This document shows positions 15,812-23,218 of a DNA stretch of 29,461 nucleotides, piece after piece (the stretch's first letter is position 1; each line of letters begins with the position of its first letter). The DNA is from Clostridium sp. UBA4746 (GTDB lineage: Bacteria; Bacillota; Clostridia; Clostridiales; Clostridiaceae), in contig DHIM01000217.1 of NCBI GenBank assembly GCA_002403785.1, positions 1,104 to 30,564 of the forward strand, given 5' to 3'. Below the pieces are notes generated by a model, which saw only the letters and a program-made list of their open reading frames with translations, did not search any database and was not told the origin of the DNA. The position numbers and the translations under genes were made by a program.

Positions 15812-15946
15812 TTATACGTTCTTGCCCATTTCATATGCTTGTTTCATAGCCGATCTTGCTATAATGTCTCCCTTATTCCAAGCTCCTGTTCCGTAAATAA
15901 TACCTTTTTTCTTTTGCTCCATTGTATATTTAGTTCTTTTAGACAT
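15812..15946 (-). pseudogene. Flavodoxin-like C-terminal remnant
   Basis: A 44-codon frame with its own ATG and an AAGGGGAG site upstream. IIYGTGAWNKGDIIARSAMK and QAYEMGKNV match the last strand and helix of flavodoxin-type proteins (G...KGD...A...AYEMGK). It lies just ahead of the MATE gene. It may be expressed as a peptide, but it lacks the FMN-binding loops. Confidence 0.5.
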
Positions 15947-16036
15947 AAAAATGCTCCCCTTTCCAGTATCAGATTTTTATCATTTAATCTGTCTACTTAA
16001 GGAGAGCCTATCAGTGTCTAGTCTATAGATACCAGT

Positions 16037-16195
16037 TTATAATGTACCATTATCGTTTATTTCTGCTTTGTTTGCAAAGCGTCCACTAATCAATAATAAA
16101 AGCATAGAAACCACTGATGTCTTGCCCAATAAAATATCCCAAGCATCTCCATCATAATAGACCTTTGTTGGAATATCATAAATAAAATTATTCAT
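16037..16195 (-). pseudogene. Iron-containing alcohol dehydrogenase remnant
   Basis: It begins MNNFIYDIPTKVYY, the N-terminus of butanol-dehydrogenase-like Fe-ADHs. It then jumps to DGDAWDILLGKTSVVS, which matches the region about 90 residues further on in that family. A loosely related tail and a stop follow. Large internal deletions have removed the NAD-binding GGGS and the metal ligands. It lies directly downstream of the cupin gene, so it was probably in the same transcript. Confidence 0.5.
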
Positions 16196-16233
16196 CGTCA
16201 TTCTCATTTTTGATTATAGTCTGTTCGTTTTGC

Positions 16234-16650
16234 TTATTTTAGCTCTCCAAACACTTCATCTGTAACTGCTTCTAACCATTCATTAGATGATCCTTCTGCA
16301 GGTACTTCCACTGCCAAGTGTGAAAAAGTACTGTCATTTGATGCTCCATGCCAATGCTTTACTTCAGGTAGAATGTTAACAACATCTCCTGGATGTAACT
16401 CCTGTGGCTCTTTTCCCCATTCCTGATACCACCCTCTTCCCTCTGTTACGAGAAGAATCTGGCCACCTTTATGATGAATATGCCAATTGTTACGGCATGC
16501 AGGTTCAAATGTTACATTTCCAATTGGTACACCAGTAGTCGTAAGCATATTTAAATATGCTTGTCCAATGAAATATTTGGAAAACATCTCTGGAAGCGGC
16601 TCTCCTTTTGGAAAAATTGTATTGTTATTTAATTCCTTTTTGTTACTCAT
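16234..16650 (-). CDS. Cupin domain protein
   Basis: A 138-residue single-domain cupin. Motif 1 is WHIHHKGGQILLVTEGRGW with H57, H59 and Q64; motif 2 is PGDVVNILPEVKHWHGA with H99. The Gln in place of the usual Glu is common in this subgroup. The N-terminal PIGNVTFEPACRNNW is typical of small cupins found beside carboxymuconolactone-decarboxylase-like genes in clostridia. A metal-dependent role in detoxifying reactive small molecules is likely but unproven. The ATG has AAAGGAGATATATAAT upstream. Its promoter carries the MerR-type operator. A broken second copy lies at 20388-20489. Confidence 0.9.
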   Translation of the reverse strand: MSNKKELNNNTIFPKGEPLPEMFSKYFIGQAYLNMLTTTGVPIGNVTFEPACRNNWHIHHKGGQILLVTEGRGWYQEWGKEPQELHPGDVVNILPEVKHWHGASNDSTFSHLAVEVPAEGSSNEWLEAVTDEVFGELK

Positions 16651-16690
16651 ATTATATATCTCCTTTTACAATAAAATTTACAATAGAATC

Positions 16691-16721
16691 ATTGTACTAC
16701 CTAGAGTTAACTTCAAGTCAA
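16691..16721 (-). promoter_or_regulatory. MerR-type promoter of the cupin gene (site A)
   Basis: TTGACT (16716-16721), 19 bp, TACAAT (16691-16696) on the minus strand. The spacer holds TGAAGTTAACTCTAG, an imperfect version of the island's dyad. Confidence 0.75.
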
Positions 16722-16744
16722 GTAATAGTTTCAGTTTTCTGCTT

Positions 16745-17161
16745 TTATTTCTCCATCTGAGCAGCTGCATCATTTACACAGCGAAGTGCATTCAGACTTC
16801 TTGGGTAACCTATGAACGGTAAGCACTGTGAAATAATCTTAATTAAGAACTGCTTGTCATTACCAATCTTCATATTGGCTGCTGCATGGCTTGTAAGTTG
16901 TGACTCACAACCACCCTGCGCAGATAAGAAGCAGAAAGTAATCATTTCGCGCTGTTTGTACTCAAGACCGCTACGCGTATAATAATCGCCAAAGCAATTA
17001 TCAGCTAACCAATGATTGATGTGTCGTGATTCTTCCGGTCCTGACTTGTAGAATTCTTTCATTCCATCTCCAAATATATCAACCTGTGCCTGAATTCCTT
17101 TTTCTAAACGATTTTCAGTGGTTGTGTTTACCTGTCCTTCAAGTGGTAACTTAATACCACC
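16745..17161 (-). pseudogene. Carboxymuconolactone decarboxylase-like protein, 5'-truncated
   Basis: The open frame spans 139 codons. KLPLEGQVNTTTENRLEKG and IQAQVDIFGD are the linker of a longer CMD-family protein. The C-terminal domain follows, with FCFLSAQGGCESQLTSHA (the E/C...H pattern of the AhpD-like fold) and LPFIGYPRSLNALRC. A stop sits before GGIKLP and the N-terminal domain is missing. An ATG at 17060-17062 behind GGAGATGG could still start a 105-residue single-domain product. The MerR-type promoter at 17151-17181 abuts the broken end. In Bacillus the similar gene yraC is, as I recall, an AdhR target. Confidence 0.7.
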
Positions 17162-17181
17162 TTAAGTCAGCTCTAAGTCAA
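17151..17181 (-). promoter_or_regulatory. MerR-type promoter before the CMD-like gene (site B)
   Basis: TTGACT (17176-17181), 19 bp, TATTAA (17151-17156) on the minus strand. The spacer TAGAGCTGACTTAAGG is a diverged form of the dyad. The -10 box overlaps the first codons of the surviving CMD frame. Confidence 0.55.
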
Positions 17182-17299
17182 GCACTAAATGTACTGGTGC
17201 CCCAAGATTATTAAGTGATGAACAAGAAAAAGAGCTTAGAAACACTCAGGGGTAAAGTTGATGGGGATTTTAAACTATTAAACAGGCAGCATTTAATGT

Positions 17300-17653
17300 G
17301 AAGACCATGAAAAATATGATGCTGAAGTTTTCTTACAGTTTTGAACGAATGTACTATCTCAATATGAAATGGGCAAAATAATTATAGTTCTAGATAATGC
17401 AAAGATACATCATGCTAATTTAATACAGCCATTCTTAGATCAAAATTAATCTAGGTTAACTCTTGTTTTTTCACCATCATATAGTCCAAACCTTAACTTG
17501 ACAGAGGGGTTATGGGGATAGCTTAAATCAAACGTAGTTAATAATGTGTTTTTCTCCAAAGTGGATAAAATCCGTATCGCTGTTAACTCATTTCTTGACA
17601 CCATAAGAAAATCTCCAAAACAAATAATAGACAGGTTATGTATTAGATTATAA
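17300..17653 (+). pseudogene. IS630-family transposase remnant
   Basis: Plus-strand codons give EDHEKYDAEVFLQF, then a shifted frame IIIVLDNAKIHHANLIQPFL. After a stop comes LTLVFSPSYSPNLNLTEGLWG, then another stop, then LKSNVVNNVFFSKVDK to IDRLCIRL. LDNAKIHH and PNLNLTEGLW are the second Asp and the Glu motifs of the IS630/Tc1 DDE catalytic core. The N-terminal HTH part is missing and several stops interrupt the frame. It lies between the broken CMD gene and the acetyltransferase and may have caused the truncation. Confidence 0.85.
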
Positions 17654-17691
17654 AAATCTTTATCGCAACTTTCCAGACTCCTGATACCAGT

Positions 17692-17733
17692 CATGTCCAC
17701 CTACACAGATCAGTATCTGTGTAGGTGGACATG
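17692..17733. repeat. Perfect 19 bp palindromic stem-loop
   Basis: CATGTCCACCTACACAGAT (17692-17710) and its exact reverse complement (17715-17733) flank a 4 nt loop. It lies 38 nt past the IS630 remnant and about 130 nt past the acetyltransferase stop. No T-run follows on either strand. The rest of 17734-17865 shows a weak hairpin (CAGTCAGG/CCTGACTG, 17847-17878) at the acetyltransferase end. Confidence 0.6.
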
Positions 17734-17865
17734 ATGATTTGCTTTATCAAAACACGCAATCCATCCATCTAAGCCTTTTACTGCAACTTCTTGGTGCTTC
17801 AGGTTGATTGGTCTGCTTGTTTTCATTCGTTCACTGTTATCGCAGGCAGTCAGGGAAAAACAGGA

Positions 17866-18444
17866 TTAATCCTGACTGGTTTCGATTTTCTTGATAATTT
17901 TCGCAGGAACACCACCTACAATAACATTTGCAGGTACATCCTTGGTCACAATTGCACCGGCGGCAATGACAGCACCATCACCTATGGTCACGCCGGGAAC
18001 AACAGTGGCATTTGCTCCAATCCAGACATTTTTACCAATCACAATGGGCCCGGGATGCATAGTGCTGCGTTTTCTCGGATCAATGTCATGATTGAGCGTA
18101 GCCAACACGACATTGTGCCCAATGAGAACACCATCGCCAATTGCAATACCGCCCTGATCCTGAAAACGACAGCCTGAATTGATAAATACATTCATGCCTA
18201 CACAGATGTTTTTTCCACAATCCGTATAAAAAGGAGGAAGCATGGCAAATGTTGCATCCACCGGTTTGCCAATCAACAAAGAAAACAGTTCCCGTACCTC
18301 TTCCGGAGTATGATACTGACCGTTCAGCTCGGCAGTCAACTTTAATGCTTCCTGAGAAGCGTCTATCATTACCTGGTGTAATTTCGAACCGCCCTCAACC
18401 GCTTCACCTCGATTCAAGTGTGCTAATAAATCATTGATATCCAT
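17866..18444 (-). CDS. Sugar O-acetyltransferase (Maa/LacA-type)
   Basis: A 192-residue left-handed beta-helix acetyltransferase. The N-terminal helical part is followed by hexapeptide repeats (IAIGDGVLIGHNVVL, IVIGKNVWIGANATVVPG, VTIGDGAVIAAGAIV). The catalytic His is probably H119 in LNHDIDP. VGGVPAKIIKKI is the standard ending. It transfers acetyl from acetyl-CoA to a sugar such as maltose, glucose or a galactoside; the substrate is uncertain. GATAAGGAGGATACAA precedes the ATG. It lies 11 nt after the Fe-ADH gene and is co-transcribed from the MerR-type promoter at 19693-19723. Confidence 0.9.
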   Translation of the reverse strand: MDINDLLAHLNRGEAVEGGSKLHQVMIDASQEALKLTAELNGQYHTPEEVRELFSLLIGKPVDATFAMLPPFYTDCGKNICVGMNVFINSGCRFQDQGGIAIGDGVLIGHNVVLATLNHDIDPRKRSTMHPGPIVIGKNVWIGANATVVPGVTIGDGAVIAAGAIVTKDVPANVIVGGVPAKIIKKIETSQD

Positions 18445-18455
18445 TTGTATCCTCC

Positions 18456-19628
18456 TTATCGATAAGAATTTCTTAGTACATCTACAACATCCTTATGCGT
18501 CATTTCACATGGATTTGCTGTAAACAGAAAGCCCATAGTTTCGCGAGCATTGGTGGCAATTTTATCAAACTCATCCGGTGTGATACCATAATCGCTCATT
18601 TTGAGTTCTGCCACACCGCAGGCTTTTTGCAAGTCCACAAGCACAGTGATGAAATCCTCCGGCTTATCAGCTTCTTTGATTCCCATTGCTTTTGCCATGG
18701 CGATAAATCTCTCATCACAAGCATGCTTGTCAATAAAGAATTCATAGAACGCTTTTGAAATCATAATAAGTCCTGCACCGTGAGGCAACTCATGATGATA
18801 TGCACTCATCGCATGCTCAATAGAATGCTCAGCAGTAGTAACACTGACGGTCATAACTACACCAGAAAGGGTGTTGGCAAATGCCATGTGTTCTCTTGCC
18901 TCCATATCGCTACCGTCTTTTACCGCACGGGAAAGATATTTAGCTGCATTTTCAATAGCAGTCAGTGCATACATATCACTCATCAGGCTTGCAAATTTGG
19001 AAATATAGCTTTCTGTAGAATGGAAAAGTGCGTCAAATCCTTGATAAGCGGTAAATTTAGTTGGAACTGTCTTCATCAGTTCAGGATCGATTATAGAAAT
19101 CAACGGGAACAAACGATCATCACCACCAAAGCCAATTTTTTCATTGGTTTCATCATTTGTGATAACACCCCACTGGTCTGCTTCTGAACCGGTTCCTGCT
19201 GTTGTAGTAATACAAATTACTGGAAGCGGAGCATTTATGATCGCTTTGCCTTTTCCAGTCCCACCGGAAATATAATCCCAAATATCTCCATCATTTGTTG
19301 CCATTGCCGCCATTGCTTTGGAGGCATCCATAACACTGCCGCCACCAAGAGCAACAATAAAATCACATCCGTTATCTCTTGCTGTTTTTGCTCCTGCTAT
19401 AACCGTGGACTTCAACGGATTTGCCTGTACTTTATCAAAGACAACACTTTCAACACCTGCTCTTGTAAGTTCCTCAATAGTTCGGTCAAGGGAACCATTT
19501 TCTTTAGTGGATTTTCCGTTTGAAATAACTACCATTGCCTTTTTGCCAGGCAGTTTCTGCTCATGCAATTCGCTAAGTCTTCCACATCCGAAAATAAATC
19601 TTGCTGGTACATACATATTAAAGCTCAT
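18456..19628 (-). CDS. Iron-containing alcohol dehydrogenase
   Basis: A 390-residue group III (Fe-ADH) enzyme that interconverts aldehydes and alcohols with NAD(P)H. MSFNMYVPARFIFGCG starts the Rossmann-like domain; ALGGGSVMDASKAMA (around 92-106) binds the dinucleotide. ITTTAGTGSEADQWGVI follows. Metal ligands are visible as Asp and His in GFDALFHSTE, and two further His in EHAMSAYHHELPHGAGL. I start it at the ATG at 19626-19628, where GGAGGA lies 7 nt upstream; the earlier in-frame ATG overlaps that site. The clear MerR-type promoter ahead of it suggests induction by a toxic aldehyde. It is intact, unlike the second Fe-ADH at 16037-16195. Confidence 0.95.
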   Translation of the reverse strand: MSFNMYVPARFIFGCGRLSELHEQKLPGKKAMVVISNGKSTKENGSLDRTIEELTRAGVESVVFDKVQANPLKSTVIAGAKTARDNGCDFIVALGGGSVMDASKAMAAMATNDGDIWDYISGGTGKGKAIINAPLPVICITTTAGTGSEADQWGVITNDETNEKIGFGGDDRLFPLISIIDPELMKTVPTKFTAYQGFDALFHSTESYISKFASLMSDMYALTAIENAAKYLSRAVKDGSDMEAREHMAFANTLSGVVMTVSVTTAEHSIEHAMSAYHHELPHGAGLIMISKAFYEFFIDKHACDERFIAMAKAMGIKEADKPEDFITVLVDLQKACGVAELKMSDYGITPDEFDKIATNARETMGFLFTANPCEMTHKDVVDVLRNSYR

Positions 19629-19692
19629 TTTTAATTCCTCCATTTATCTAAAATATTGTTTATGTTAAACTACTATTATTGAGTTCGATATA

Positions 19693-19723
19693 ATTATACG
19701 ACTTAAAGTTAACTTTAAGTCAA
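19693..19723 (-). promoter_or_regulatory. MerR-type promoter of Fe-ADH/acetyltransferase (site C)
   Basis: TTGACT (19718-19723), 19 bp, TATAAT (19693-19698) on the minus strand. The spacer contains the near-perfect dyad ACTTAAAGTTAACTTTAAGT. This is the best match of the set. Confidence 0.88.
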
Positions 19724-19732
19724 GTCCTTTTC

Positions 19733-19763
19733 ATAAAAAAACCGCAGCAATTTTGCCTGCGTA
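19733..19763 (-). terminator. Rho-independent terminator downstream of merR
   Basis: On the minus strand ACGCAGG...CTGCGGT folds around AAAATTG and is followed by seven Ts (19735-19741). It insulates site C from transcripts of the MerR gene. Confidence 0.7.
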
Positions 19764-19794
19764 GAATGGGATTATTGGAATATAAACAAAATTA

Positions 19795-19825
19795 ATGGAG
19801 GCATCGTCAATATGACCGCCTCCAT
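19795..19825 (-). terminator. Stem-loop just past merR
   Basis: ATGGAGGC (19795-19802) pairs with GCCTCCAT (19818-19825); on the minus strand TAATTTTGTTT follows. It is a first terminator for the MerR gene, backed by the stronger one at 19733-19763. Confidence 0.55.
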
Positions 19826-19840
19826 CATTAGAAACATCGG

Positions 19841-20260
19841 TTAAGATATTACTTCTTCGGTACCCTGCTGGTTTGCTTTGTCATGTATCTTTTCTGTACC
19901 AGCCTCAAGAGCCGTCTTATAGTACCAGCATTTATAATCTATGACTTCAAGTGTTTTATGCAATGATGCTATCTGTTCATCCATAATTATTTTTCTCTCA
20001 ATAAACATCTCATAGCGTTCACGTAGTGTTGCATCTCCCTCTCCGCACCAGTCTATGAATACCTTAATATCTTTAATGGGCATTCCCGTATTTTTTAGAC
20101 ATTCAATAATTTTCAGTGATCCAAGATCAATATTTGAAAAAGATCGGATACCGGATTCTGAACGTTCCAAATTAGGAAACAGACCTTCCTTATCGTAGTA
20201 TCTTAAAGTTGAAGCTGATAAATCGAATTTTTTTGCAACCTCTCCAATAGAACATTTCAT
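19841..20260 (-). CDS. MerR family regulator, AdhR-like
   Basis: A 139-residue regulator. Residues 1-70 form the MerR winged HTH (SIGEVAKKFDLSASTLRYYD, then GIRSFSNIDLGSLKIIECL). A coiled-coil helix follows (about 80-120), and the C-terminus is short, without a large ligand domain. Cys54 in IIECLKNTGMP is at the position where, as I recall, AdhR/YraB of Bacillus has its single redox-sensing Cys52. Started at the ATG at 20258-20260 (MKCSIGEV); the GTG at 20267-20269 is too close to the AAAAGGAG site. The CTTAAAG-TTAA-CTTTAAG dyad is present here and at five nearby promoters, so this is very probably the island's regulator. Confidence 0.9.
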   Translation of the reverse strand: MKCSIGEVAKKFDLSASTLRYYDKEGLFPNLERSESGIRSFSNIDLGSLKIIECLKNTGMPIKDIKVFIDWCGEGDATLRERYEMFIERKIIMDEQIASLHKTLEVIDYKCWYYKTALEAGTEKIHDKANQQGTEEVIS

Positions 20261-20285
20261 GTTTGGCACACTCCTTTTTACAATA

Positions 20286-20304
20286 ACTTAAAGTTAACTT
20301 TAAT
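20286..20304. promoter_or_regulatory. MerR operator in its own leader (site D)
   Basis: ACTTAAAGTTAACTTTAAT is the same dyad as at the target promoters. Here it lies downstream of a normal promoter and just before the merR ribosome binding site. Confidence 0.75.
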
Positions 20305-20316
20305 ATATTTTATTAA

Positions 20317-20345
20317 AAAATAGCATAATAAAAGTACCATGTCAA
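20317..20345 (-). promoter_or_regulatory. Promoter of merR
   Basis: On the minus strand TTGACA (20340-20345), 17 bp, TATTTT (20317-20322). The spacing is normal, unlike the 19 bp target promoters. Confidence 0.55.
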
Positions 20346-20387
20346 GTTAATCTTAGCTCTCAACAAACATTTTTACGTTGAATTCAG

Positions 20388-20489
20388 ATGCTTTTGATGC
20401 CTGGAAGCGAATACAACCGTCCTATTGGCAATGTAACTTTTGAACCTGGGTGTCGTAACAACTGGCAGTCATCAAAACTAGGTATATAG
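20388..20489 (+). pseudogene. Cupin remnant
   Basis: Thirty-three plus-strand codons include RPIGNVTFEPGCRNNW, nearly identical to PIGNVTFEPACRNNW of the cupin at 16234-16650. The sequence then breaks off before the metal-binding histidines and ends at a stop. It is a fragment of a second, opposite-strand cupin gene. Confidence 0.7.
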
Positions 20490-20501
20490 CCAAACTTAAC
20501 T

Positions 20502-21017
20502 TTACAGAGATTTTCTAAATGTCTTCATATCAGCAAGCATTGCGGCTGATTTGTTGTTCCTGCCATATACCATCTTAATTCCTTTGTCCTCGGCTTCAAA
20601 GTAATCAATCACATTCTTATACTGCTGCATTACAGCATCATAAACCTCCGGAGAACCTGAGCTTAAGAACAATGCCGTCTGTGAAACTTTACGCGGTTTT
20701 CCAGGTGCGTAGAAACGTGTGATAGCAGACTGTAACTGACCGGTGATAGAGAAAAAATAAATTGGTAAAGCAAATACCAGCATATCTGCAGTTTCCAATT
20801 CTTTATAAACTTCACCCATATCATCTTTCTGCACGCACTGGCCATTCCCACGGGTATGGCAGAATTCACATCCAAGGCATCCGCCAATTTTCTTTTGTCC
20901 AACAGGTATGATATTAACTTCATGCCCTTTTTCCCGTGCACCTTCTGCAAACGCATCAATCATGGCTGTTGTGTTACCGTTTAACCTTGGACTCCCGTTT
21001 AAAACCAATATTTTCAT
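20502..21017 (-). CDS. NAD(P)H-dependent FMN reductase/flavodoxin-like oxidoreductase
   Basis: A 171-residue flavoprotein of the FMN_red / iron-sulfur flavoprotein-like group. The FMN phosphate loop is NGSPRLNGNT (residues 7-16). GGCLGCEFCHTRGNGQCVQKDD (in two parts, GGCLGCEFCHTRG then NGQCVQKDD) carries the Cys pattern of this group. ALPIYFFSITGQLQS contacts the flavin. Likely roles are quinone, nitro or carbonyl electrophile reduction. GGAGGATTGACTGT precedes the ATG. It has its own 19 bp-spaced MerR-type promoter. The protein is slightly shorter than usual at the C-terminus. Confidence 0.88.
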   Translation of the reverse strand: MKILVLNGSPRLNGNTTAMIDAFAEGAREKGHEVNIIPVGQKKIGGCLGCEFCHTRGNGQCVQKDDMGEVYKELETADMLVFALPIYFFSITGQLQSAITRFYAPGKPRKVSQTALFLSSGSPEVYDAVMQQYKNVIDYFEAEDKGIKMVYGRNNKSAAMLADMKTFRKSL

Positions 21018-21070
21018 ACAGTCAATCCTCCAATTCTTAAAATTTAATTGTGTTTACTATTTCTAAAGAA

Positions 21071-21101
21071 ATTATACACCTTGAAGTTAACTTTAAGTCA
21101 A
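21071..21101 (-). promoter_or_regulatory. MerR-type promoter of the FMN reductase (site E)
   Basis: TTGACT (21096-21101), 19 bp, TATAAT (21071-21076) on the minus strand, with TAAAGTTAACTTCAAG in the spacer. Confidence 0.85.
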
Positions 21102-21430
21102 TGTTTTTTTGACAAAATTTTTATTTTAAACATAAATTAGTCATCCAATCTTTATACTATTTCTTCATATCCATTAATTTTTTTATCTAGACGTTCCACC
21201 ATTTGCTTATTTCTTTAATTTTTTGCAAGTAAAAGATATGTTTTTTTCAAAAAAGTATAATCTTGGAGCAGATAAATGAGTAGATTTACTACTCATTTAT
21301 AAAGTGCTTCAATCCAATAACTCGGAATTGAAGGGCATAGGCATGATGAATCGCCCCGACAAAACCTCGTTTTTTTTATTTGGCGGGGTTTATGATGCTT
21401 GCCTTTGAGCCATATATTCAAATAGAACTG
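21102..21430. other. Intergenic stretch with hairpins and a possible gene tail
   Basis: A perfect 11 bp stem (ATAAATGAGTA / TACTCATTTAT) lies at 21272-21300. CCCCG/CGGGG (21354-21388) encloses a T8 tract and may end transcription from the upstream flavodoxin gene. On the minus strand 21289-21371 gives GFVGAIHHAYALQFRVIG then LKHFINE and a stop, a possible gene tail of unknown origin. Nothing else is apparent. Confidence 0.3.
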
Positions 21431-22060
21431 CTAACGAATAAAGTGTGTTCTCATACGTGGCTCATAATGTGGTGTGGTAACGCCGTTTTTGCGCCCTGCT
21501 TCAATGCTTTTTAAGAGCCACGCCATATTTTCACCGAGTGTCCGCATGGTCTGTAAGCCTTCCTCGTCCTTGCGCACATCATCAGGGGTGAAACCATGTA
21601 CCTGATTCCAATACTGAGAGGATACAATAGGCATATTGCAGACCGTGAAGTATTTATTCAGTTGGTCAAATGCTGCTGATGCACCACCTCGACGACAGGA
21701 TACAACAGATGCGCCGAGTTTCCCAGCCATACGAGATTCACTACAAAAGAACAGGCGATTTAAAAAAGATGTGAGTTGTCCGGTCGCACCTGCATAATAT
21801 ACAGGTGATCCAACTACAATTGCATCAATATCGTCCAGTTTAGTCAATACCATATTGACTTGATCGTCAAACACACATTTGCCTGTTTGCCTGCATTTCA
21901 TGCAGGCGATACAACCTGCAATAGGTTTCTTACCCAAATACAAGATTTCAGTGTCAATATCATGTTTATGAAGCGTATCTGCAATTTCCGAAAGCGCTGT
22001 ATAGGTACATCCATGTTTGTTCGGACTGCCGTTGATAAGTAATACTTTTACAGTGTTCAT
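21431..22060 (-). CDS. Flavodoxin family NAD(P)H-dependent oxidoreductase
   Basis: A 209-residue flavoprotein. The FMN loop is LINGSPNKHGCTYTAL; GCIACMKCRQTGKCVFDD holds the Cys cluster (CxxC...C) of iron-sulfur flavoprotein-like oxidoreductases. VGSPVYYAGATGQLTSFLNR binds the isoalloxazine ring, and SCRRGGASAAFDQLNKYF completes the fold. Started at the ATG at 22058-22060 with AGGAGGTATTATT upstream; the longer frame adds 19 unlikely residues. It shares its fold with 20502-21017 but is a different subgroup and lacks a MerR-type promoter close by. Confidence 0.9.
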   Translation of the reverse strand: MNTVKVLLINGSPNKHGCTYTALSEIADTLHKHDIDTEILYLGKKPIAGCIACMKCRQTGKCVFDDQVNMVLTKLDDIDAIVVGSPVYYAGATGQLTSFLNRLFFCSESRMAGKLGASVVSCRRGGASAAFDQLNKYFTVCNMPIVSSQYWNQVHGFTPDDVRKDEEGLQTMRTLGENMAWLLKSIEAGRKNGVTTPHYEPRMRTHFIR

Positions 22061-22199
22061 AATAATACCTCCTAAAATTAATTTTATTATATCAAAACTT
22101 ACCTTATTTGTTTTCAAGATAAGAATTGATTAGCGTAAATACTTTGGTCGTTTCCATTTCGTAAAGGTACACGTTTCCTCCAGTGTTTCATTGATTTAG

Positions 22200-22430
22200 G
22201 CCTACACAGTGCATTCCTGATAAAGTTTCATTCTTGTATCTGATAACGTCAATTTTTCACCAGGTGGTTCAAAATTATAGGTTCAAGACAGAATTCTTTC
22301 ATATTATCATCACTTTGTCCTGACCCATAGCCACCATGTGTTGTAAACAATGCTATCTTTTCCCTGACAAATCATTTTCATCTAAATACGTTTTTACTGG
22401 AGGTGCTATTTCATACCAGCAAAAATGTAA
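22200..22430 (-). pseudogene. Flavodoxin remnant
   Basis: Minus-strand frames give CWYEIAPPVKTYLDENDLSG, then, shifted, ALFTTHGGYGSGQSDDN-like codons and FEPPGEKL-like codons. These follow flavodoxin (PIWWYE..P, F...YDLSGK, F.THGGSG) in order. Frameshifts and stops are frequent and the N-terminal FMN loop is missing. It follows the broken cyclophilin-like gene and was probably in its operon. Confidence 0.6.
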
Positions 22431-22458
22431 CAATGCTTATATTGGAATTCATTATAAC

Positions 22459-23054
22459 TTAGCGTGCCAAATCAATCCGCACATCTACAGAACTTCCTAA
22501 TCCTTTTATTACAGATAAATCACAATCAACCTTTCCTATGTTTACCTGATCACCATAGATTTTAGACTTTTCTTCATCTTCAAAGAGGATCGTAAAATAG
22601 TTTGCATCCCGTGCAAAGTCAAAATCGCCGTTCATCCAGCCGTTATGGACATCCTTTTCATCCTATTTCAGAGGATCTTTCATTACACCACAATAGTCAT
22701 GAGAGAAGCGGTTTATATGCACCGTATATGGCAGACGGGACAACAGTTCCTTTGAAGATGTGGAATTATTCAAAGTGGCCGGAATTACCGTATCTCCAAC
22801 CGTCATCGTAATAGCTGTCCCATTCTTAATCGTGCGTGTAGCCATATTAGAACCTTTTGAAAAAACTTCTGCGGAGTCATTCGTAGCTTTACTCGATGTA
22901 TCCTGACATTGCTACCTTCTGCGGTAGAGGAGGCCCTTTCAACCGAGGAACTTCCTGCAGAGCTTTTTTCATTCCTGTTAGCTTGATTTCCGCTACATGC
23001 AGTCAAAGAACTCACCATTAAAATTGCAAGTGCAGGTGTCAATAATTTTTTCAT
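22459..23054 (-). pseudogene. Cyclophilin-like fold lipoprotein, broken
   Basis: The start is intact, with GGAGGTTTTT before the ATG. MKKLLTPALAILMVSSLTAC is a lipoprotein signal with Cys20 as the lipidated residue, followed by a Ser-rich linker. A 1-nt frameshift near 22905 leads into QDTSSKATND, then MATRTIKNGTAITMTVGDTV, a cyclophilin-like_2 domain. An in-frame TAG at 22663-22665 interrupts it before DEKDVHNGWMNGDFDFARDA. The end IDLAR and stop are at 22459. Such lipoproteins often accompany flavodoxin and aldo/keto reductase genes. Function is unknown; this copy is probably dead. Confidence 0.8.
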
Positions 23055-23074
23055 AAAAACCTCCAGTATATTTT

Positions 23075-23218
23075 TTATTTGGATATGACCGTATTAATAC
23101 AGCCAATAGTGTTGAGTGTCATTGGAGAGTTAAAGTCTATGTAAGGCTGACACTCCGGATCGTTTAGTGTAATCCGTTCCCCTGATTTATCTCTATCCAA
23201 ACTATCCGGTAATTTCAT
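23075..23218 (-). CDS. Small hypothetical protein or remnant
   Basis: Forty-seven codons, starting MKLPDSLDRDKSGERITLND and ending TVISK, preceded by AAAGAAAG. It lies between the site F promoter and the lipoprotein gene, so it would be the first gene of that transcript. The residue mix (Cys, Pro, polar) is protein-like. I do not recognise it, and it could be the tail of a deleted enzyme. Confidence 0.35.
   Translation of the reverse strand: MKLPDSLDRDKSGERITLNDPECQPYIDFNSPMTLNTIGCINTVISK

Noticed and set aside
15972..16025. Another MerR-type promoter (TAGACA, 19 bp, TAGACA) ahead of the flavodoxin remnant
   Set aside because: The spacing is right, but the dyad is poor, neither box is good and the sequence differs from the island's operator.
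17446..17700. 84-codon minus-strand frame as a gene
   Set aside because: It is the antisense of the IS630 remnant and has no ribosome binding site or recognisable motif.
17866..18450. Plus-strand frames across the acetyltransferase and Fe-ADH (17791-18177, 18780-19187)
   Set aside because: They are shadows opposite strong minus-strand genes with conserved motifs and lack ribosome binding sites.
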